Assembly (NCBI GenBank): GCA_910574935.1
Contig: CAJTCU010000003.1
Coordinates: 1 to 64,000, forward strand
Direction: 5' to 3'
Length of the DNA: 64,000 bases
From: Oscillospiraceae bacterium
GTDB lineage: Bacteria; Bacillota; Clostridia; Oscillospirales; Acutalibacteraceae
The position numbers and the translations under genes are program-made. The notes beneath the pieces were generated by a model. It did no database searches and was not told the DNA's origin. It saw only the letters and a program-made list of their open reading frames with translations. The stretch's first letter is position 1. Each line of letters starts with the position of its first letter. Below are positions 24,676 through 34,413 of the stretch, one piece after another.

Positions 24676-25386
24676 TCAGTCCGCCAGCCAGTACAGGGCC
24701 CGCTCCGAAAAGCTATAGCCCAGCCTGGTCATGTCCGCGATCATCCCCTCCTCCCAGCTGGGCACATGGGCATAGGGGGCTAGACACTGCTGTAAACACC
24801 AGCTGGTCACCCCAGCCAGCAGCGCCCGCTGAGCGCCCTTCTCTTTCGGTTCCGGCCTGCTGGCCAGCAGCCCAATGCCCCCTTCTGGATACAGGCCTAC
24901 CACCCCGGCCAGTTCGTTGGCGGTAGTAAAGGCCCCCAGCACAGCCCCAGCCTCCAGCCGAAGCTCCAGATCCTCGCTGCCCACCTCTTCGCCAAAAAGC
25001 TCCCGAGCCATCTCCGCCTCGCGCCCCTCCAGGGTATGCAGCTGAAAGCCGCCCCGCACCGGCGGCGGGTCTGGGGCCAGGTAGGCGGCGGCCAGGCACT
25101 CCATCATACTCTCATAGTGGTACATCTCTTTTAGCGCCTGGGCGCTGCCCATATCGTGAACCACCAGCTGACGGGGTTTTTGCAGGCCCAGGCAAAGGGC
25201 CGCGCAGCTTTGGCCGCTTTCCGCCGCCAAAAAATAGGCCTGGCTGTTCCGCTCATAAATCACTGCCCCGTCCTCTCGCACTGCGTACACGCTTCCGGTT
25301 CCCCGGCGCAGGGCCTCGATCATATCCATGTAAAGAACGGGATTCCTGCCTAAATAGCAGTATGCCCGCTGTTCAAGCTCTCTCAT
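24676..25386 (-). CDS. GNAT-family acetyltransferase-like protein
   Basis: 236 residues. The C-terminal half has the GNAT pattern (GAVLGAFTTANELAGVVGLYP, then GAQRALLAGVTSWCLQQ and LGYSFSERALYWL), while the N-terminal half (residues 1-115) is a degenerate second domain. The acetyl-CoA loop is weakly conserved. Target unknown. It starts 9 bp after the cyclase-gene direction end (25396) and probably forms an operon with it. Confidence 0.7.
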   Translation of the reverse strand: MRELEQRAYCYLGRNPVLYMDMIEALRRGTGSVYAVREDGAVIYERNSQAYFLAAESGQSCAALCLGLQKPRQLVVHDMGSAQALKEMYHYESMMECLAAAYLAPDPPPVRGGFQLHTLEGREAEMARELFGEEVGSEDLELRLEAGAVLGAFTTANELAGVVGLYPEGGIGLLASRPEPKEKGAQRALLAGVTSWCLQQCLAPYAHVPSWEEGMIADMTRLGYSFSERALYWLAD

Positions 25387-25395
25387 GGCTTCCTC

Positions 25396-25974
25396 CTATT
25401 TTATATCCTCCAGAAGCAGGGGCCGTGCCGGCGAGCCATCTAGGCCAGCCATTTTTAGGGGCTGGCACACCAAAAAATATCTTCCCTCTGGCACCTGGTC
25501 CAGGACGCAGGCCTCTAAAAGCACCACTTCATGGCCCAGCAGCTCCCGGTGGATGGGCCCCGTATCGCCGCCCACCGGGCCCACGCTCATGCTCTCTACC
25601 CCCAAAAATTCCAGTCCCAGGGCTGTCATCTTTTCTGCGGCCTCCAGGGTCAGCTGGATCTCTCCAGCAATCAGCAGCCGCTTTACACCCCCTGCCAAGG
25701 CCTCTTCCACCCACAAGCCATCCAGCCCACCCTGGGCCCGGACTACTCGACAGGGACCCACGCATTTTTCTAGCTCCAGCTGGTCCATGGTCCGGCCATC
25801 TTTCATAAAATGCCGGGGTGCGTCCATATGGGTACCGTTGTGGCTTCCCAAGGTCAGCACAGTCACGTTGCAGCCGCACTGCTCCCAGGTGCAGAAAGGC
25901 CGCTTCTCCGGCACAGGATCGCCGGGGTACACGCTGGCTGAGAACAACTCTTTTGAAATATCATAAATCTTCAT
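25396..25974 (-). CDS. Cyclase-family metal hydrolase (kynurenine formamidase-like)
   Basis: 192 residues from the ATG seven bases after AAGGAG; an upstream ATG lies too near that box. The metal and catalytic motif is SHNGTHMDAPRHF near residue 55, with a second conserved stretch MSVGPVGGDTGPIHRELLGH near residue 130. Family members hydrolyse N-formylkynurenine, isatin or related amides, using Zn or Mn; nothing here fixes the substrate. No other tryptophan-catabolism gene is present. Confidence 0.85.
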   Translation of the reverse strand: MKIYDISKELFSASVYPGDPVPEKRPFCTWEQCGCNVTVLTLGSHNGTHMDAPRHFMKDGRTMDQLELEKCVGPCRVVRAQGGLDGLWVEEALAGGVKRLLIAGEIQLTLEAAEKMTALGLEFLGVESMSVGPVGGDTGPIHRELLGHEVVLLEACVLDQVPEGRYFLVCQPLKMAGLDGSPARPLLLEDIK

Positions 25975-26124
25975 ATCCATTCTCCTTCCCAAGGACTTTA
26001 TCCCGCATCCCGAAGAAGGACCGGTCCTCCTTGCACTCTGTTTCACTGGCGGCCTGCGCAGCCTTTGTCTTTCCCCAGGCCCAGTCATCAAAATGGAGCA
26101 CCCGTTTAACTCCTCTGGACTTTA

Positions 26125-26622
26125 TCAAACTTTTTTAGGCGGACGCGAGACCAGGCATATATTGGGATAGCTGAAGTCCAGCTGGAACTGTTCATAGCTT
26201 ATGCTGTTTTCGGTATAATACTTGCCGATCTCATCGGCTATGGCGATGGAATTCAGCTTGCGGCTTTTGTCCCAGTAATTGCAGCAGGGAACAATAACCA
26301 CCGGGCGGGTCAAGGCACTCTCGGCCACGGGCCGGGTGGCCGCGTCGGGGTGCAGGCCTACCACAAGGTCATAGTAAGCGGCCATATCCGGCGTGTATAG
26401 GGCCTCCCGGTGGTTCACTCCTTTTAGGGTATAGTGCCGGGGGTCCACCACCTCTGCCGTGTAGTTATACTTTTTCGTCAGCAGCCGGGACAGCATTCCC
26501 TGACCGCCGGCAATATCCGCGATGTACTGAATGGACTTGCCAAAATAGTCGGAGATGAACTCCGCCAGCACAGCGAAGCGCCGCTCATCCCCATGGCAGG
26601 ATACCTGCCTGCTTCTTCCCAT
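26125..26622 (-). CDS. Methyltransferase-like protein, Rossmann fold
   Basis: 165 residues. The motif IADIAGGQGMLSRLLTKK near residue 35 is a SAM-binding glycine loop; VVDPRHYTL supplies the following acidic residue; YDLVVGLHPDAATRPV fits motif IV. The C-terminal part (ALTRPVVIVPCCNYWDKSR) has a Cys pair reminiscent of RNA methyltransferase-like proteins. Substrate unknown. It starts at ATG 26622 after AGGAGGAAAACC. Confidence 0.72.
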   Translation of the reverse strand: MGRSRQVSCHGDERRFAVLAEFISDYFGKSIQYIADIAGGQGMLSRLLTKKYNYTAEVVDPRHYTLKGVNHREALYTPDMAAYYDLVVGLHPDAATRPVAESALTRPVVIVPCCNYWDKSRKLNSIAIADEIGKYYTENSISYEQFQLDFSYPNICLVSRPPKKV

Positions 26623-26840
26623 GGTTTTCCTCCTAGCTATGCCCAGGTGCGCCCAGCTTTCAGCCGCCTAAAAGGGTTTTACCCCTGCCCAGCCCCACGT
26701 TTTGTGGCAGAAGCCAGCTGGGAAAAATCCCGAAACACTTCAAAATAAAGTTTTTGTCCACCCTTTTCAAAAGACAATGGAATGTGAGGCTACCGCTCCA
26801 AGCCGGCCAAGCTGGCGGACACCGCTAATGCCCCATGACC

Positions 26841-27551
26841 TTAAAGCTTCGGCAAAGCCTGTTTTAGGAGCTGGGTGGTTTTTTCCGAGCAGGCTTTGGT
26901 AAAGGCGGGGAAGTCTGTGGGGGATTCGTCGTTGGCATTGTCCGAGATAGCCCGCAGTACCGCGTAGGGCACCTGGTTCATATAGCACACCTGGGCAATG
27001 CTGCCGCCCTCCATTTCCACCGCTTTTGCCCCAAAGGTCTCGTTCAGCCAGCGGTTCTTCTCCGGGTCCGCCACAAACACGTCGCCTGTGGCCACCACCC
27101 CGCTGTGGGCCCCGCCGTAAATGCTGGCGGCTTCCTCCAACAGCACCTGGGCCGCATGGCTGTCGCTGGGGATATGGATAATCTCCTCATCCCCGCCCCC
27201 CTGCCTGCGGATGAATAGCGTGCCCAAGGGGTCGCCCATAGCGGTAGTGTCGAAGTCGTGCTGTACACAGTCGCTGGCCACCACCAGGTCGCCGATGCCA
27301 ACCCCCACGCCGCCGGCCACTCCTACATTGATCACCAGCCGGGGGGCGTACTTCAAAATCAGGGTCTGGGCGCACAGGGCCGCGTTTACTTTGCCCACGC
27401 CGCACTGCACCACCACGCAGTCTACGCCGCTAAGCCTTCCCCGGTAAAAGCACATCCGGCCAATTTCCTCCTGGCGCAGGTCCTCCAGCTGGTCGATCAG
27501 CGCCTGCACCTCTACGGCCATTGCTCCGATAATTCCGATGGGTCCTTGCAT
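26841..27551 (-). CDS. mtnN: 5'-methylthioadenosine/S-adenosylhomocysteine nucleosidase
   Basis: 236 residues from the second ATG, which has proper spacing to AGAAAGG. Family motifs: IGIIGAMAVEVQALI at the start, NVGVAGGVGVGIGDLVVA, AVEMEGGSIAQVC with the catalytic Glu, and RAISDNAND with the catalytic Asp. The enzyme cleaves adenine from methylthioadenosine and S-adenosylhomocysteine in the cytosol, recycling the products of SAM use; the adjacent methyltransferase-like gene gives a plausible link. Length is as usual for MTAN. Confidence 0.95.
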   Translation of the reverse strand: MQGPIGIIGAMAVEVQALIDQLEDLRQEEIGRMCFYRGRLSGVDCVVVQCGVGKVNAALCAQTLILKYAPRLVINVGVAGGVGVGIGDLVVASDCVQHDFDTTAMGDPLGTLFIRRQGGGDEEIIHIPSDSHAAQVLLEEAASIYGGAHSGVVATGDVFVADPEKNRWLNETFGAKAVEMEGGSIAQVCYMNQVPYAVLRAISDNANDESPTDFPAFTKACSEKTTQLLKQALPKL

Positions 27552-27609
27552 TTTTATCATCCTTTCTGTTAGTATTGCTCCTGCACTAAACGGTAGGAAA
27601 AGGAAAGTC

Positions 27610-27770
27610 GGGACAAGGTCCCGAAGGGGCCTAACGGCCTATTGATTTGCCAAGAGTTTTGCAAAGCAAAACTCGGTTCCTTTCGTAACGAAGTGAAGCA
27701 AGGAATGGCTTCCGGCGGCTTAGGGGCTTTGTGCCCCTAACACTCCTATCAGGGGCCTAGCCCCCCTGGA
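27610..27770. repeat. Intergenic hairpin cluster
   Basis: Several stems in 160 bp: GAGTTTTGC/GCAAAACTC (27654-27674), a TTCCTT...AAGGAA stem around 27676-27704, and TTAGGGGC/GCCCCTAA (27720-27740), with TCCGGCGGC before the last. The order of stems, and TCCGGCGGC, recur at about 39125-39210 inside the ribosomal operon. No gene covers it. Confidence 0.55.
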
Positions 27771-27813
27771 CCGCGCAAATTTTCCGATCGTTTGTTTACA
27801 GAGATAATAGCCT

Positions 27814-29106
27814 TTATTTCTCCCGCCGGGTCTTTTCCTCAATAAATTTTAAGAAGTCCTCAAACTCGCCCAGCACAAACCCGTACTGGTCCACCATATA
27901 GGCGTTCTCTGGGCCATAGTACAGATATAAGTACTGGCCGCTGCGGCGCACATCCGTAATTTGAAAGTAGGGAATTACACTGGCGGACTGAATCCCCGAC
28001 ACCCGAAAGGCATTGGGGTAAAAGGAATAGTGGGCGGTCTGGGAAGGCCCCCGGCCGTACACCTTTCGCTGAATCTTCTCCAGATTGCTGGGGGTCACGG
28101 CGATTTTATACACGTAGTATCCCGCCACGCCCACTGCCACCAGCCGCATCCACCATTCGGTCTCCACCAAAAAGGCGGCTGCCAGCATAGCCACACACAT
28201 AACTCCCCCAAAGACCAACTCGCCGATATTCTTCCGATAGGCCTGGAAGTAGCTGAAATGATGAATGGCTTCTTTCGTGCAGTCTGTGGAATTGATAAAG
28301 GCCGCCTCACCCTCCACCGTGTCCGCGCTGTGGGTCTTGTGATACTCAGAAAGCTCCTCAGCCAGCTTTGCCTTACGCCTTTTCTCTTTTCTGCTCTTTA
28401 CCGGAATGTACACTAGGGGCAATACCAGGGCGCCGATTAGCAGCAGAAGAAGCAGCAGGGTGCTTAGGGTGCTGGTTGTATCGGGCTCGGACTTTTCTAA
28501 AATCTCCGCAAACTCCAGAGAAGCAGCCAAAGATTTCAGGGTCTCCACCTGCTGGCTTGTAAAGCCCTCCCCACCGGTCATAAACATATCAAAGGTAAGG
28601 GCATAGCCGTTTACAATGGTGCCGATCAGGTGCTCATGAACATCCGTATCATTCAAAACGGCGTCAATCTGTACCTGGTAGAACAGGTTGTCCCCTAAAG
28701 AAAGCCACTCTTTCTCCACCTGGGTTTTCATTTCGCCGTCCTCGTTGGCCTTGGGCAGCTGGTCCATAAAGGCGGCCTTTTCCTCTTCGCTAAGGTTCTG
28801 AACATTAAACACCTTCTTGGCCATATCGGACTCTTTACGCATTACGTTAATATTGAACCCGCCGTCCTTGGACACAAAATTGACCACCACGTCCATCTCA
28901 TTGTACTCTTTCATCTTTTCGCTTACGTCCGCAATACCCGCCAGAGCCCAGGCGGGGTCGTCCATGGGGGTGTTTCGGCTAAGCTGGTACATGTCCTGGG
29001 GTGCCTGGAAGGAAAATTCTTCCGAGGTCCAGGTCTCTGCCACTACCGGTATTTGCAGGGCCACTGCCATTAATATTACCACTAGAACAGAAATGAGCTT
29101 CTTCAA
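27814..29106 (-). CDS. Secreted/membrane protein with YcxB-like C-terminal domain
   Basis: 430 residues. A signal peptide (MKKLISVLVVILMAVALQ, cut near VVAE) leads to an extracytoplasmic domain of about 190 residues resembling PsbP/DUF1795-type stress-response folds (WTSEEFSFQAPQDMYQ). A membrane helix near 219-240 is followed by a basic loop, two more helices near 300-345, and a YcxB-like domain near 350-425 (YPNAFRVSG; IPYFQITDV). Role unknown. Confidence 0.75.
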   Translation of the reverse strand: MKKLISVLVVILMAVALQIPVVAETWTSEEFSFQAPQDMYQLSRNTPMDDPAWALAGIADVSEKMKEYNEMDVVVNFVSKDGGFNINVMRKESDMAKKVFNVQNLSEEEKAAFMDQLPKANEDGEMKTQVEKEWLSLGDNLFYQVQIDAVLNDTDVHEHLIGTIVNGYALTFDMFMTGGEGFTSQQVETLKSLAASLEFAEILEKSEPDTTSTLSTLLLLLLLIGALVLPLVYIPVKSRKEKRRKAKLAEELSEYHKTHSADTVEGEAAFINSTDCTKEAIHHFSYFQAYRKNIGELVFGGVMCVAMLAAAFLVETEWWMRLVAVGVAGYYVYKIAVTPSNLEKIQRKVYGRGPSQTAHYSFYPNAFRVSGIQSASVIPYFQITDVRRSGQYLYLYYGPENAYMVDQYGFVLGEFEDFLKFIEEKTRREK

Positions 29107-29363
29107 ACCATCCGCTTCCTTTCGATTTGCGCCGTAGCGGCGCTCTTAAAAAGTATTATATCATAAATCTCCGCCCCAGTGAAGAGACTCTTTGTAAATA
29201 TTCTGATTTTCTGCCACCCATAATCCATCTGCTCGCCCAGCGTAAAAAAGCGTGCCCTCATAGTAAACGCCAGGCGGGCGGCCGTACCGCCGGTTCAAAA
29301 AAGGAGGTTCCCTGTGTTGAACCGCGTTCACTAGATAAGAGCACGCTTCTTTTGTTTTTTTCT

Positions 29364-29912
29364 TTATGGCAAAAGTTCCATGAGCCAGCAGTCCACCCAG
29401 ACTCCGTCATGAAGCTCATGTTTTGGCAGCTTTTTCACCTTATGAAAACCGCAGGCTTCATAGCAGCGGATGGCTCGTTCGTTGTCCACGTGGGGGTCCA
29501 GCACCACGGCCCGCGCTCCGCGGCACTGAAATAGAAAGCCTGTCAACAGCCGAATAAACCGCCGGCCAATGCCCCTTCCCCATAGCTCCGGACAGCCGAT
29601 AAACTGGTCCATACCAAATACCGGCCCGCGGGCATGAGGGTACTGGTATTCCCCCAAACCTGCCTCATCCAGCTGATAGAACTGAACATAACCAATATCC
29701 TGGCCCTTATATTGTATCATGCACCGGCCGGTGGGGTCTGGGTCCTGATAAAAGTCCTCCTGAATACGCTTGGGCGTAAAAATCTCGTGGGGCCCCTCCC
29801 AATATTCCAAATTCCGCCGGTCGCTGAGCCAGCCCAGCAGCAGCGGGGCGTCTGTCTGCTCCAGAGGACGCAAGGTCACAGGGCCATCTTGTAGGTTTAT
29901 TCCATTGCCCAT
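29364..29912 (-). CDS. GNAT acetyltransferase, AAC(6')-like
   Basis: 182 residues. Motifs of the AacA4-type subgroup: VTLRPLEQTDAPLLLGWL, YVQFYQLDEAGLGEYQYP, FGMDQFIG, WGRGIGRRFIRLLTGFL (acetyl-CoA loop), VVLDPHVDNERAIRCYEACG and KLPKHELHDGVWVDCWLMEL. Relatives acetylate aminoglycosides at the 6' amine, but many chromosomal members act on other amines, so resistance is not established. It lies 9 bp downstream of the dehydrogenase gene and is probably cotranscribed. Confidence 0.85.
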   Translation of the reverse strand: MGNGINLQDGPVTLRPLEQTDAPLLLGWLSDRRNLEYWEGPHEIFTPKRIQEDFYQDPDPTGRCMIQYKGQDIGYVQFYQLDEAGLGEYQYPHARGPVFGMDQFIGCPELWGRGIGRRFIRLLTGFLFQCRGARAVVLDPHVDNERAIRCYEACGFHKVKKLPKHELHDGVWVDCWLMELLP

Positions 29913-29921
29913 AGCGGCCTC

Positions 29922-30683
29922 CTAGACCTCGGTAAACTCCATAATAAAGCCATGGGGAAGTATTTTTGCCAGCAGATGGTATAGTTTATAGAAAAAGCTG
30001 CGGGTATACACCAGCTTGCCCCGCTTGGCTGCCCGCAAAGAACCCTCCGCTACCTCTTTGGGCAGCACCCGGGGCAGCTTGTCTATCAGCCGGGACTTGC
30101 CTTCCGGCACATTGGCCACCTGCCAAAATTCCGTGTCCATGGGCCCTGGGCATACGGCCAGCACCTTGATGCCCCGGGGGCGCAGTTCCTCATGGAGGGC
30201 TTTGGAAAAGGCCAGTACAAAAGATTTTGTGGCGCTATACACCGACATGCGGGGGCTGGGCGCATAGGCCGCGATGGAGGCTATGTTCAGCACTAGGCTG
30301 TCATCCAGCATAAAGGGCATACATAGCCGGGTAACGCCCATCAGAGCCCGGCAGTTTAGGTCTATCATGCCGGTTTGCGTCTTTCGGTTAGAGGAAAAGA
30401 AATCCTCGCATTTGCCATAGCCGGCATTGTTCACCAGCACCTTAATCTCAGGATTATTTTCTTTTAAAAGCTGTTCAAATACGTCCAGGCTTTCCTCCTT
30501 GGAAAGGTCCAAGGAAATGGCGGCAATGGTCTTATCCGGGTGGGCCTCGGCAATCTCCCGCAGCAGGTCCTTGCGCCTGGCCACCAGCCAAAAGGCGTCA
30601 ATACTGGGGTATTGGGCGATAATGGCGTTGATATACTCTTTGCCCAGGCCACTGGATGCGCCTGTGATAACAGCTGTCACCAT
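29922..30683 (-). CDS. Short-chain dehydrogenase/reductase
   Basis: 253 residues with the classical SDR set: cofactor loop TGASSGLGKEY at residue 8, NNAGYG near 88, catalytic Ser in NIASIAAYA, and YSATK near 150. Cytosolic, NAD(P)-dependent; the substrate is not predictable. The C-terminus (KLYHLLAKILPHGFIMEF) is hydrophobic and may touch the membrane. Starts ATG at 30683 after GGAGGGCG. Confidence 0.9.
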   Translation of the reverse strand: MVTAVITGASSGLGKEYINAIIAQYPSIDAFWLVARRKDLLREIAEAHPDKTIAAISLDLSKEESLDVFEQLLKENNPEIKVLVNNAGYGKCEDFFSSNRKTQTGMIDLNCRALMGVTRLCMPFMLDDSLVLNIASIAAYAPSPRMSVYSATKSFVLAFSKALHEELRPRGIKVLAVCPGPMDTEFWQVANVPEGKSRLIDKLPRVLPKEVAEGSLRAAKRGKLVYTRSFFYKLYHLLAKILPHGFIMEFTEV

Positions 30684-30756
30684 GTTTTTCGCCCTCCTTC
30701 CATAGGGTATGTTATAATTTTACGCCAATCCCTGGCAAGAGTCAAGTGGGTGGGAT

Positions 30757-30786
30757 AAAAAAGCGCACCCGGATTTTTGGGTGCGC
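30757..30786 (-). terminator. Terminator of the ribosomal operon
   Basis: On the minus strand GCGCACCC and GGGTGCGC form an eight-bp stem with an eight-base loop, followed by six T, 19 bp after the rplQ stop. Confidence 0.9.
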
Positions 30787-30804
30787 TCTTTATGGACATT
30801 CAGC

Positions 30805-31146
30805 TTATACCAGCTCTAAAACCGCCATCTCTGCGGCGTCGCCCCGACGGGGGCCAAGCTTGGTAACCCGTGTATAGCCGCCGTTACGGTCAGCATATTT
30901 GGGAGCAATCGTATTAAACAGCTTTGCGGTAGCGGCCTCTTTGGTAACAAAGCTCATCACCATACGCCTGTTGTGCAGGGTATCCTGCTTGGCAATGGTT
31001 ATCATCTTCTCGGCCAGGGCCTGCACCTCTTTGGCGCGGGTGGCGGTGGTCTCTATTTTGCCGTTCTCAAAGAAGAACGTCACCAGGCCCCGCAGCATGG
31101 CGGTCCTGTGGGCAGTGTTGCGGCCCAGCTTTCTGGTTCCCGGCAT
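30805..31146 (-). CDS. rplQ: 50S ribosomal protein L17
   Basis: 113 residues starting [20 protein letters not shown], the L17 signature, with [14 protein letters not shown] and the end [21 protein letters not shown]17 binds 23S rRNA near the tunnel exit. Last gene of the alpha operon, 22 bp after rpoA, with the terminator directly after it. A ribosome binding site GGAGGGAT precedes the ATG. Confidence 0.97.
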   Translation of the reverse strand: MPGTRKLGRNTAHRTAMLRGLVTFFFENGKIETTATRAKEVQALAEKMITIAKQDTLHNRRMVMSFVTKEAATAKLFNTIAPKYADRNGGYTRVTKLGPRRGDAAEMAVLELV

Positions 31147-31168
31147 GAGTTATCCCTCCTATCTGTGC

Positions 31169-32122
31169 TTATTCGTCGTCTTTGCGCAGGCTGAAGCCCA
31201 GGGAAGCCAGCTTCCACACGACCTCTTCCAGCGACTTGCGCCCCAGGTTGCGCACCTTCATCATATCGTCCTCGGACTTGTTGATCAGGTCCTCCACAGT
31301 ATTGATGCCCGCACGCTTGAGGCAGTTGAAGGAGCGGACAGAAAGGTCCAGCTCTTCTATGGTCATCTCCAGCACTTTTTCCTTGCCGCCCTTGTCCTTT
31401 TCCACCATAATCTCTGTGCTCTTGCCCTTGTCGGACAAATCCACAAACAGGTTTAGATGGTCTGTTAGAACTTTCGCGGCCAGCGAGACCGCTTCTTGGG
31501 CGTTAATGACCCCGTTGGTCCACACCTCCAGGGTAAGCTTGTCGTAGTCGATGCTTTGGCCCACGCGGGTGCTTTCCACATTAAAATTCACCTTCAGGAC
31601 AGGTGTGTAAATGGAATCGACCGCAATTTCGCCGATGATGCCCTCGGGCATATTCTGCTTGTTGCGTTCGTTCGAGACATAGCCCCTTCCCTTATCCAGG
31701 GTCAGCTCCATAAAGAGCTTTGCCCCCTCGCCCAGGGTCGCGATGTGCAGGTCAGGGTTTAGCACTTCCACTTCGCTGTCGCCCTTAATGGACGCGGCGG
31801 TGACCAGCGCAGGACCCTCGGCCGAAATCTCCACGGTCTTCGGGCCGTCGCAGTGCAGCCGCGCCACAATGCCCTTAATATTCAGGATAATCTCGGTTAC
31901 GTCCTCTTTCACGCCTGGGATGGTGGAAAATTCATGCAGCACGCCGTCTATCTTCACAGACTTCACGGCGACGCCCGGCAGGCTGGAAAGCAGCACTCTT
32001 CTCAGAGAGTTGCCCAGGGTGGTGCCAAAGCCCCGCTCCAGGGGCTCCACCACAAATTTTCCATAGGTGCCGTTTTCAAAAATTTCCGCTATTTCTATTT
32101 TGGGTCTTTCTATCTCAATCAT
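31169..32122 (-). CDS. rpoA: RNA polymerase alpha subunit
   Basis: 317 residues from [13 protein letters not shown], after AAAGGAGGATCG; a longer frame upstream is not used. Dimerisation domain: [31 protein letters not shown]. The C-terminal domain (about 245-317) has [20 protein letters not shown] and [16 protein letters not shown], which bind UP elements and activators. Alpha subunit of the transcribing enzyme, in its usual place between rpsD and rplQ. Confidence 0.98.
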   Translation of the reverse strand: MIEIERPKIEIAEIFENGTYGKFVVEPLERGFGTTLGNSLRRVLLSSLPGVAVKSVKIDGVLHEFSTIPGVKEDVTEIILNIKGIVARLHCDGPKTVEISAEGPALVTAASIKGDSEVEVLNPDLHIATLGEGAKLFMELTLDKGRGYVSNERNKQNMPEGIIGEIAVDSIYTPVLKVNFNVESTRVGQSIDYDKLTLEVWTNGVINAQEAVSLAAKVLTDHLNLFVDLSDKGKSTEIMVEKDKGGKEKVLEMTIEELDLSVRSFNCLKRAGINTVEDLINKSEDDMMKVRNLGRKSLEEVVWKLASLGFSLRKDDE

Positions 32123-32230
32123 CCGCGATCCTCCTTTTACACAGGCAACGCGCCGCTTTGGGGGCGCTGCATCCTTCAAGCCGCGCCAGCGCGGCTGCCA
32201 ACTGCTCCCGCAATAATCCCAATCAGTGAA

Positions 32231-32857
32231 TTACTTAGAGTACAACTCGACGATGAGGGTCTCGTCAACCTCAAGGTCAATGTCCTCACGGGTAGGCAGG
32301 GCGGATACGGTTGCCTGGGCATTGGCGGCGTCCACGTCCAGCCACTTAGGGGCGGGGCGGGCGGAGTTAGCCTCGAGAACCGCCTTAAACTTGTCGCTCT
32401 GGCGGCTCTTATCTTTAATAGCGACTACCTCGCCGGCCTTGACAAGGTAAGAGGGAATATCAACCTTTTTGCCGTTTACGGTGAAGTGGCCATGTACCAC
32501 CAGCTGGCGGGCCTCTGCCCGAGAGCTGGCCCAGCCGCAGCGGTACACCACGTTGTCCAGGCGCTCTTCCAGCAGGATGAGCAGGTTGTCGCCAGCCTTG
32601 CCAGGCATGGTGGTAGCCATCTCATAATAGTGGTGGAACTGCCCCTCCAGCACACCGTAGAACCGGCGGGTCATCTGCTTAGCGCGCAGCTGCATGCCAT
32701 ACTCGCTGGCCTTCTTGCGGCCCTGGCCGTGCTGGCCAGGGGCATAGGCCCGGCGGGAGATGGCGCACTTATCGGTATAGCAGCGCTCACCCTTTAAAAA
32801 GAGCTTCTGGCCCTCGCGGCGGCACAGCTTGCAAACGGCTTCTGTATATCTTGCCAT
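32231..32857 (-). CDS. rpsD: 30S ribosomal protein S4
   Basis: 208 residues. The N-terminus has the zinc (C+) form with C9, C12, C26 and C31; the S4 RNA-binding domain is seen in [21 protein letters not shown]4 starts 30S assembly at 16S rRNA and, in many bacteria, represses its own operon. The 108 bp before rpoA contain no other gene. Confidence 0.97.
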   Translation of the reverse strand: MARYTEAVCKLCRREGQKLFLKGERCYTDKCAISRRAYAPGQHGQGRKKASEYGMQLRAKQMTRRFYGVLEGQFHHYYEMATTMPGKAGDNLLILLEERLDNVVYRCGWASSRAEARQLVVHGHFTVNGKKVDIPSYLVKAGEVVAIKDKSRQSDKFKAVLEANSARPAPKWLDVDAANAQATVSALPTREDIDLEVDETLIVELYSK

Positions 32858-32887
32858 ATTCTGAGTAACCTCCTATAATAGGGTCTT

Positions 32888-33286
32888 TTACACGCGCCGT
32901 CTCTTGGGCGGGCGGCATCCGTTGTGGGGGATGGGGGTCACGTCCTTGATCATGCTCACGTCCAGCCCAGCGGCCTGCAACGCGCGAATAGCAGCCTCAC
33001 GCCCTGCGCCGGGGCCCTTTACGAACACCTCCACCGACTTCATGCCGTGCTCCATAGCAATTTTCGCGGCGGTCTCGGCTGCGGTCTGGGCAGCGAAGGG
33101 AGTGGACTTCCGGCTGCCCCTAAAGCCCAGCTCACCCGAGCTGGCCCAGGAAATGGCGTTGCCCTGGGTATCGGTAATGGTTACAATGGTATTGTTAAAG
33201 GTAGACTGAATATGCGCCGCGCCGCGCTCGATATTTTTGCGCTCGCGGCGGCGGCGGACGGTCCCCTTGTTGGTCTTTTGTGCCAT
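32888..33286 (-). CDS. rpsK: 30S ribosomal protein S11
   Basis: 132 residues: [38 protein letters not shown], and the conserved tail [19 protein letters not shown]11 lines the platform of the 30S subunit near the mRNA exit. It is 18 bp downstream of rpsM, in the usual alpha-operon order. Confidence 0.98.
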   Translation of the reverse strand: MAQKTNKGTVRRRRERKNIERGAAHIQSTFNNTIVTITDTQGNAISWASSGELGFRGSRKSTPFAAQTAAETAAKIAMEHGMKSVEVFVKGPGAGREAAIRALQAAGLDVSMIKDVTPIPHNGCRPPKRRRV

Positions 33287-33304
33287 TTGGTGAATCCCTC
33301 CTCG

Positions 33305-33673
33305 TTACTTCTTCTTGTTAGCCATGGTCTTGCGGGGGCCTTTGCGGGTACGTGCGTTGGTCTTGGTCCGCTGGCCGCGCACAGGCAGGCCCTTGCGATG
33401 GCGCACGCCCCGGTAGCAGCCGATCTCTACCAAACGCTTGATATCAAAGGCCACGTCCCGGCGCAGGTCGCCCTCCACATGGCAGTTCTTGTCAATATAG
33501 TCCCGCAGCTTCGAAGCGTCGTCCTCAGAGAGATCCCGCACACGAATATCGGGGTCTACACCGGTGGCGGCGCAGATGTTTGTGGCGGTTTTGCGGCCAA
33601 TGCCGAAAATATAGGTCAGCGCGATCTCAATGCGCTTGTCCCTGGGCAGGTCAATGCCAGAAATTCGAGCCAT
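33305..33673 (-). CDS. rpsM: 30S ribosomal protein S13
   Basis: 122 residues from [20 protein letters not shown]; the fourteen codons before this ATG are leader. Helix-two-turn-helix motif [18 protein letters not shown], and [19 protein letters not shown] at the C-terminus. S13 sits at the head of the 30S subunit, contacting P-site tRNA and L5. AAGGAATGG is the ribosome binding region. Confidence 0.97.
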   Translation of the reverse strand: MARISGIDLPRDKRIEIALTYIFGIGRKTATNICAATGVDPDIRVRDLSEDDASKLRDYIDKNCHVEGDLRRDVAFDIKRLVEIGCYRGVRHRKGLPVRGQRTKTNARTRKGPRKTMANKKK

Positions 33674-33736
33674 TCTTATGACCATTCCTTTCAACAGTTT
33701 TGGGTTATGGGGCACAGGCCCCTTTTTTGCGGCGAA

Positions 33737-33850
33737 TTAACCCTGCCGCTGTTTGTGCTTGGGGTTGTCACAGATGACCATGACCTTGCCCTTGCGCTTA
33801 ATGATCTTGCACTTTTCACACATCTTCTTTACAGAAGGGCGTACTTTCAT
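33737..33850 (-). CDS. rpmJ: 50S ribosomal protein L36
   Basis: 37 residues: [20 protein letters not shown] and [15 protein letters not shown]. Zinc ligands C11, C14, C27 and H32 are all present (C+ form). L36 binds 23S rRNA at the base of the stalk. AAAGGAAAG precedes the ATG. It stands after a 325-bp gene-free gap from infA, an unusual distance in this operon. Confidence 0.96.
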   Translation of the reverse strand: MKVRPSVKKMCEKCKIIKRKGKVMVICDNPKHKQRQG

Positions 33851-33892
33851 GTGTATCACTTTCCTTTCTCAGCGGATGTGCGCTTATCTTTT

Positions 33893-34110
33893 GTTCATGG
33901 GGAGCGGCCTTTGGCAAGGCCGCGAGACGCCGTCTCGCGCTCTGCAACTTTTGAAAAAGTTGACCAAATCTTTTCTTCGCGTGGCCGTTCGCTTTGCTCT
34001 CTGCCCTGTGGGTCAGCCAGCCTTCCGGTCGCGCCTTTAAGCTTATTGACTCAGCTAACGGCCACCACTTACGTAGCGCGGGGAAGGTCCCCAGTGGGGA
34101 CCTTTCTGAC
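33893..34110. repeat. Hairpin cluster in the gap between infA and rpmJ
   Basis: At least four stems: GCGGCCTT/AAGGCCGC, GCGAGAC/GTCTCGC, CAACTTTT/AAAAGTTG, and AAGGTCCCC/GGGGACCTT around 34086-34106. The gap of 325 bp lies inside an operon whose other junctions are mostly under 50 bp. No gene seen. Probably inserted palindromic repeats of the same class as those near 27.6 and 39.1 kb. Confidence 0.6.
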
Positions 34111-34175
34111 CCGACCGAGCCAGCAGGCGAGAATCTTTGCACGATCCCGCGAAGTGAGTCCAGCGTTTACGCTAG

Positions 34176-34394
34176 TTATTTTGAGCGCCAGGTGATGCGG
34201 CCTTTGGTTAGGTCATAGGGCGACATCTCCATAGTAACTTTATCGCCAGGCAAAATGCGGATGAAATTCATGCGCAGCTTGCCGGAAATATGGGCTAAAA
34301 CCGTATGCCCATTTTGCAGCTCGACCTGAAACGTCGCGTTGGGAAGGGCTTCTTTCACCACTCCCTGAACTTCAATTACGTCCTGCTTTGACAT
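34176..34394 (-). CDS. infA: Translation initiation factor IF-1
   Basis: 72 residues from [19 protein letters not shown], then [20 protein letters not shown] and the end [13 protein letters not shown]. An OB-fold protein that binds the A site of the 30S subunit and aids IF-2 and IF-3. An in-frame upstream extension is not used; the normal start is obvious. Eighteen bp after the KOW-protein stop. Confidence 0.98.
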   Translation of the reverse strand: MSKQDVIEVQGVVKEALPNATFQVELQNGHTVLAHISGKLRMNFIRILPGDKVTMEMSPYDLTKGRITWRSK

Positions 34395-34413
34395 AGTGAA
34401 AAACCTCCGCAGT

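Noticed and set aside
32924..34195. Plus-strand 423-codon ORF over rpsK and rpsM
   Set aside because: Overlaps several ribosomal protein genes on the other strand and has no family motif.
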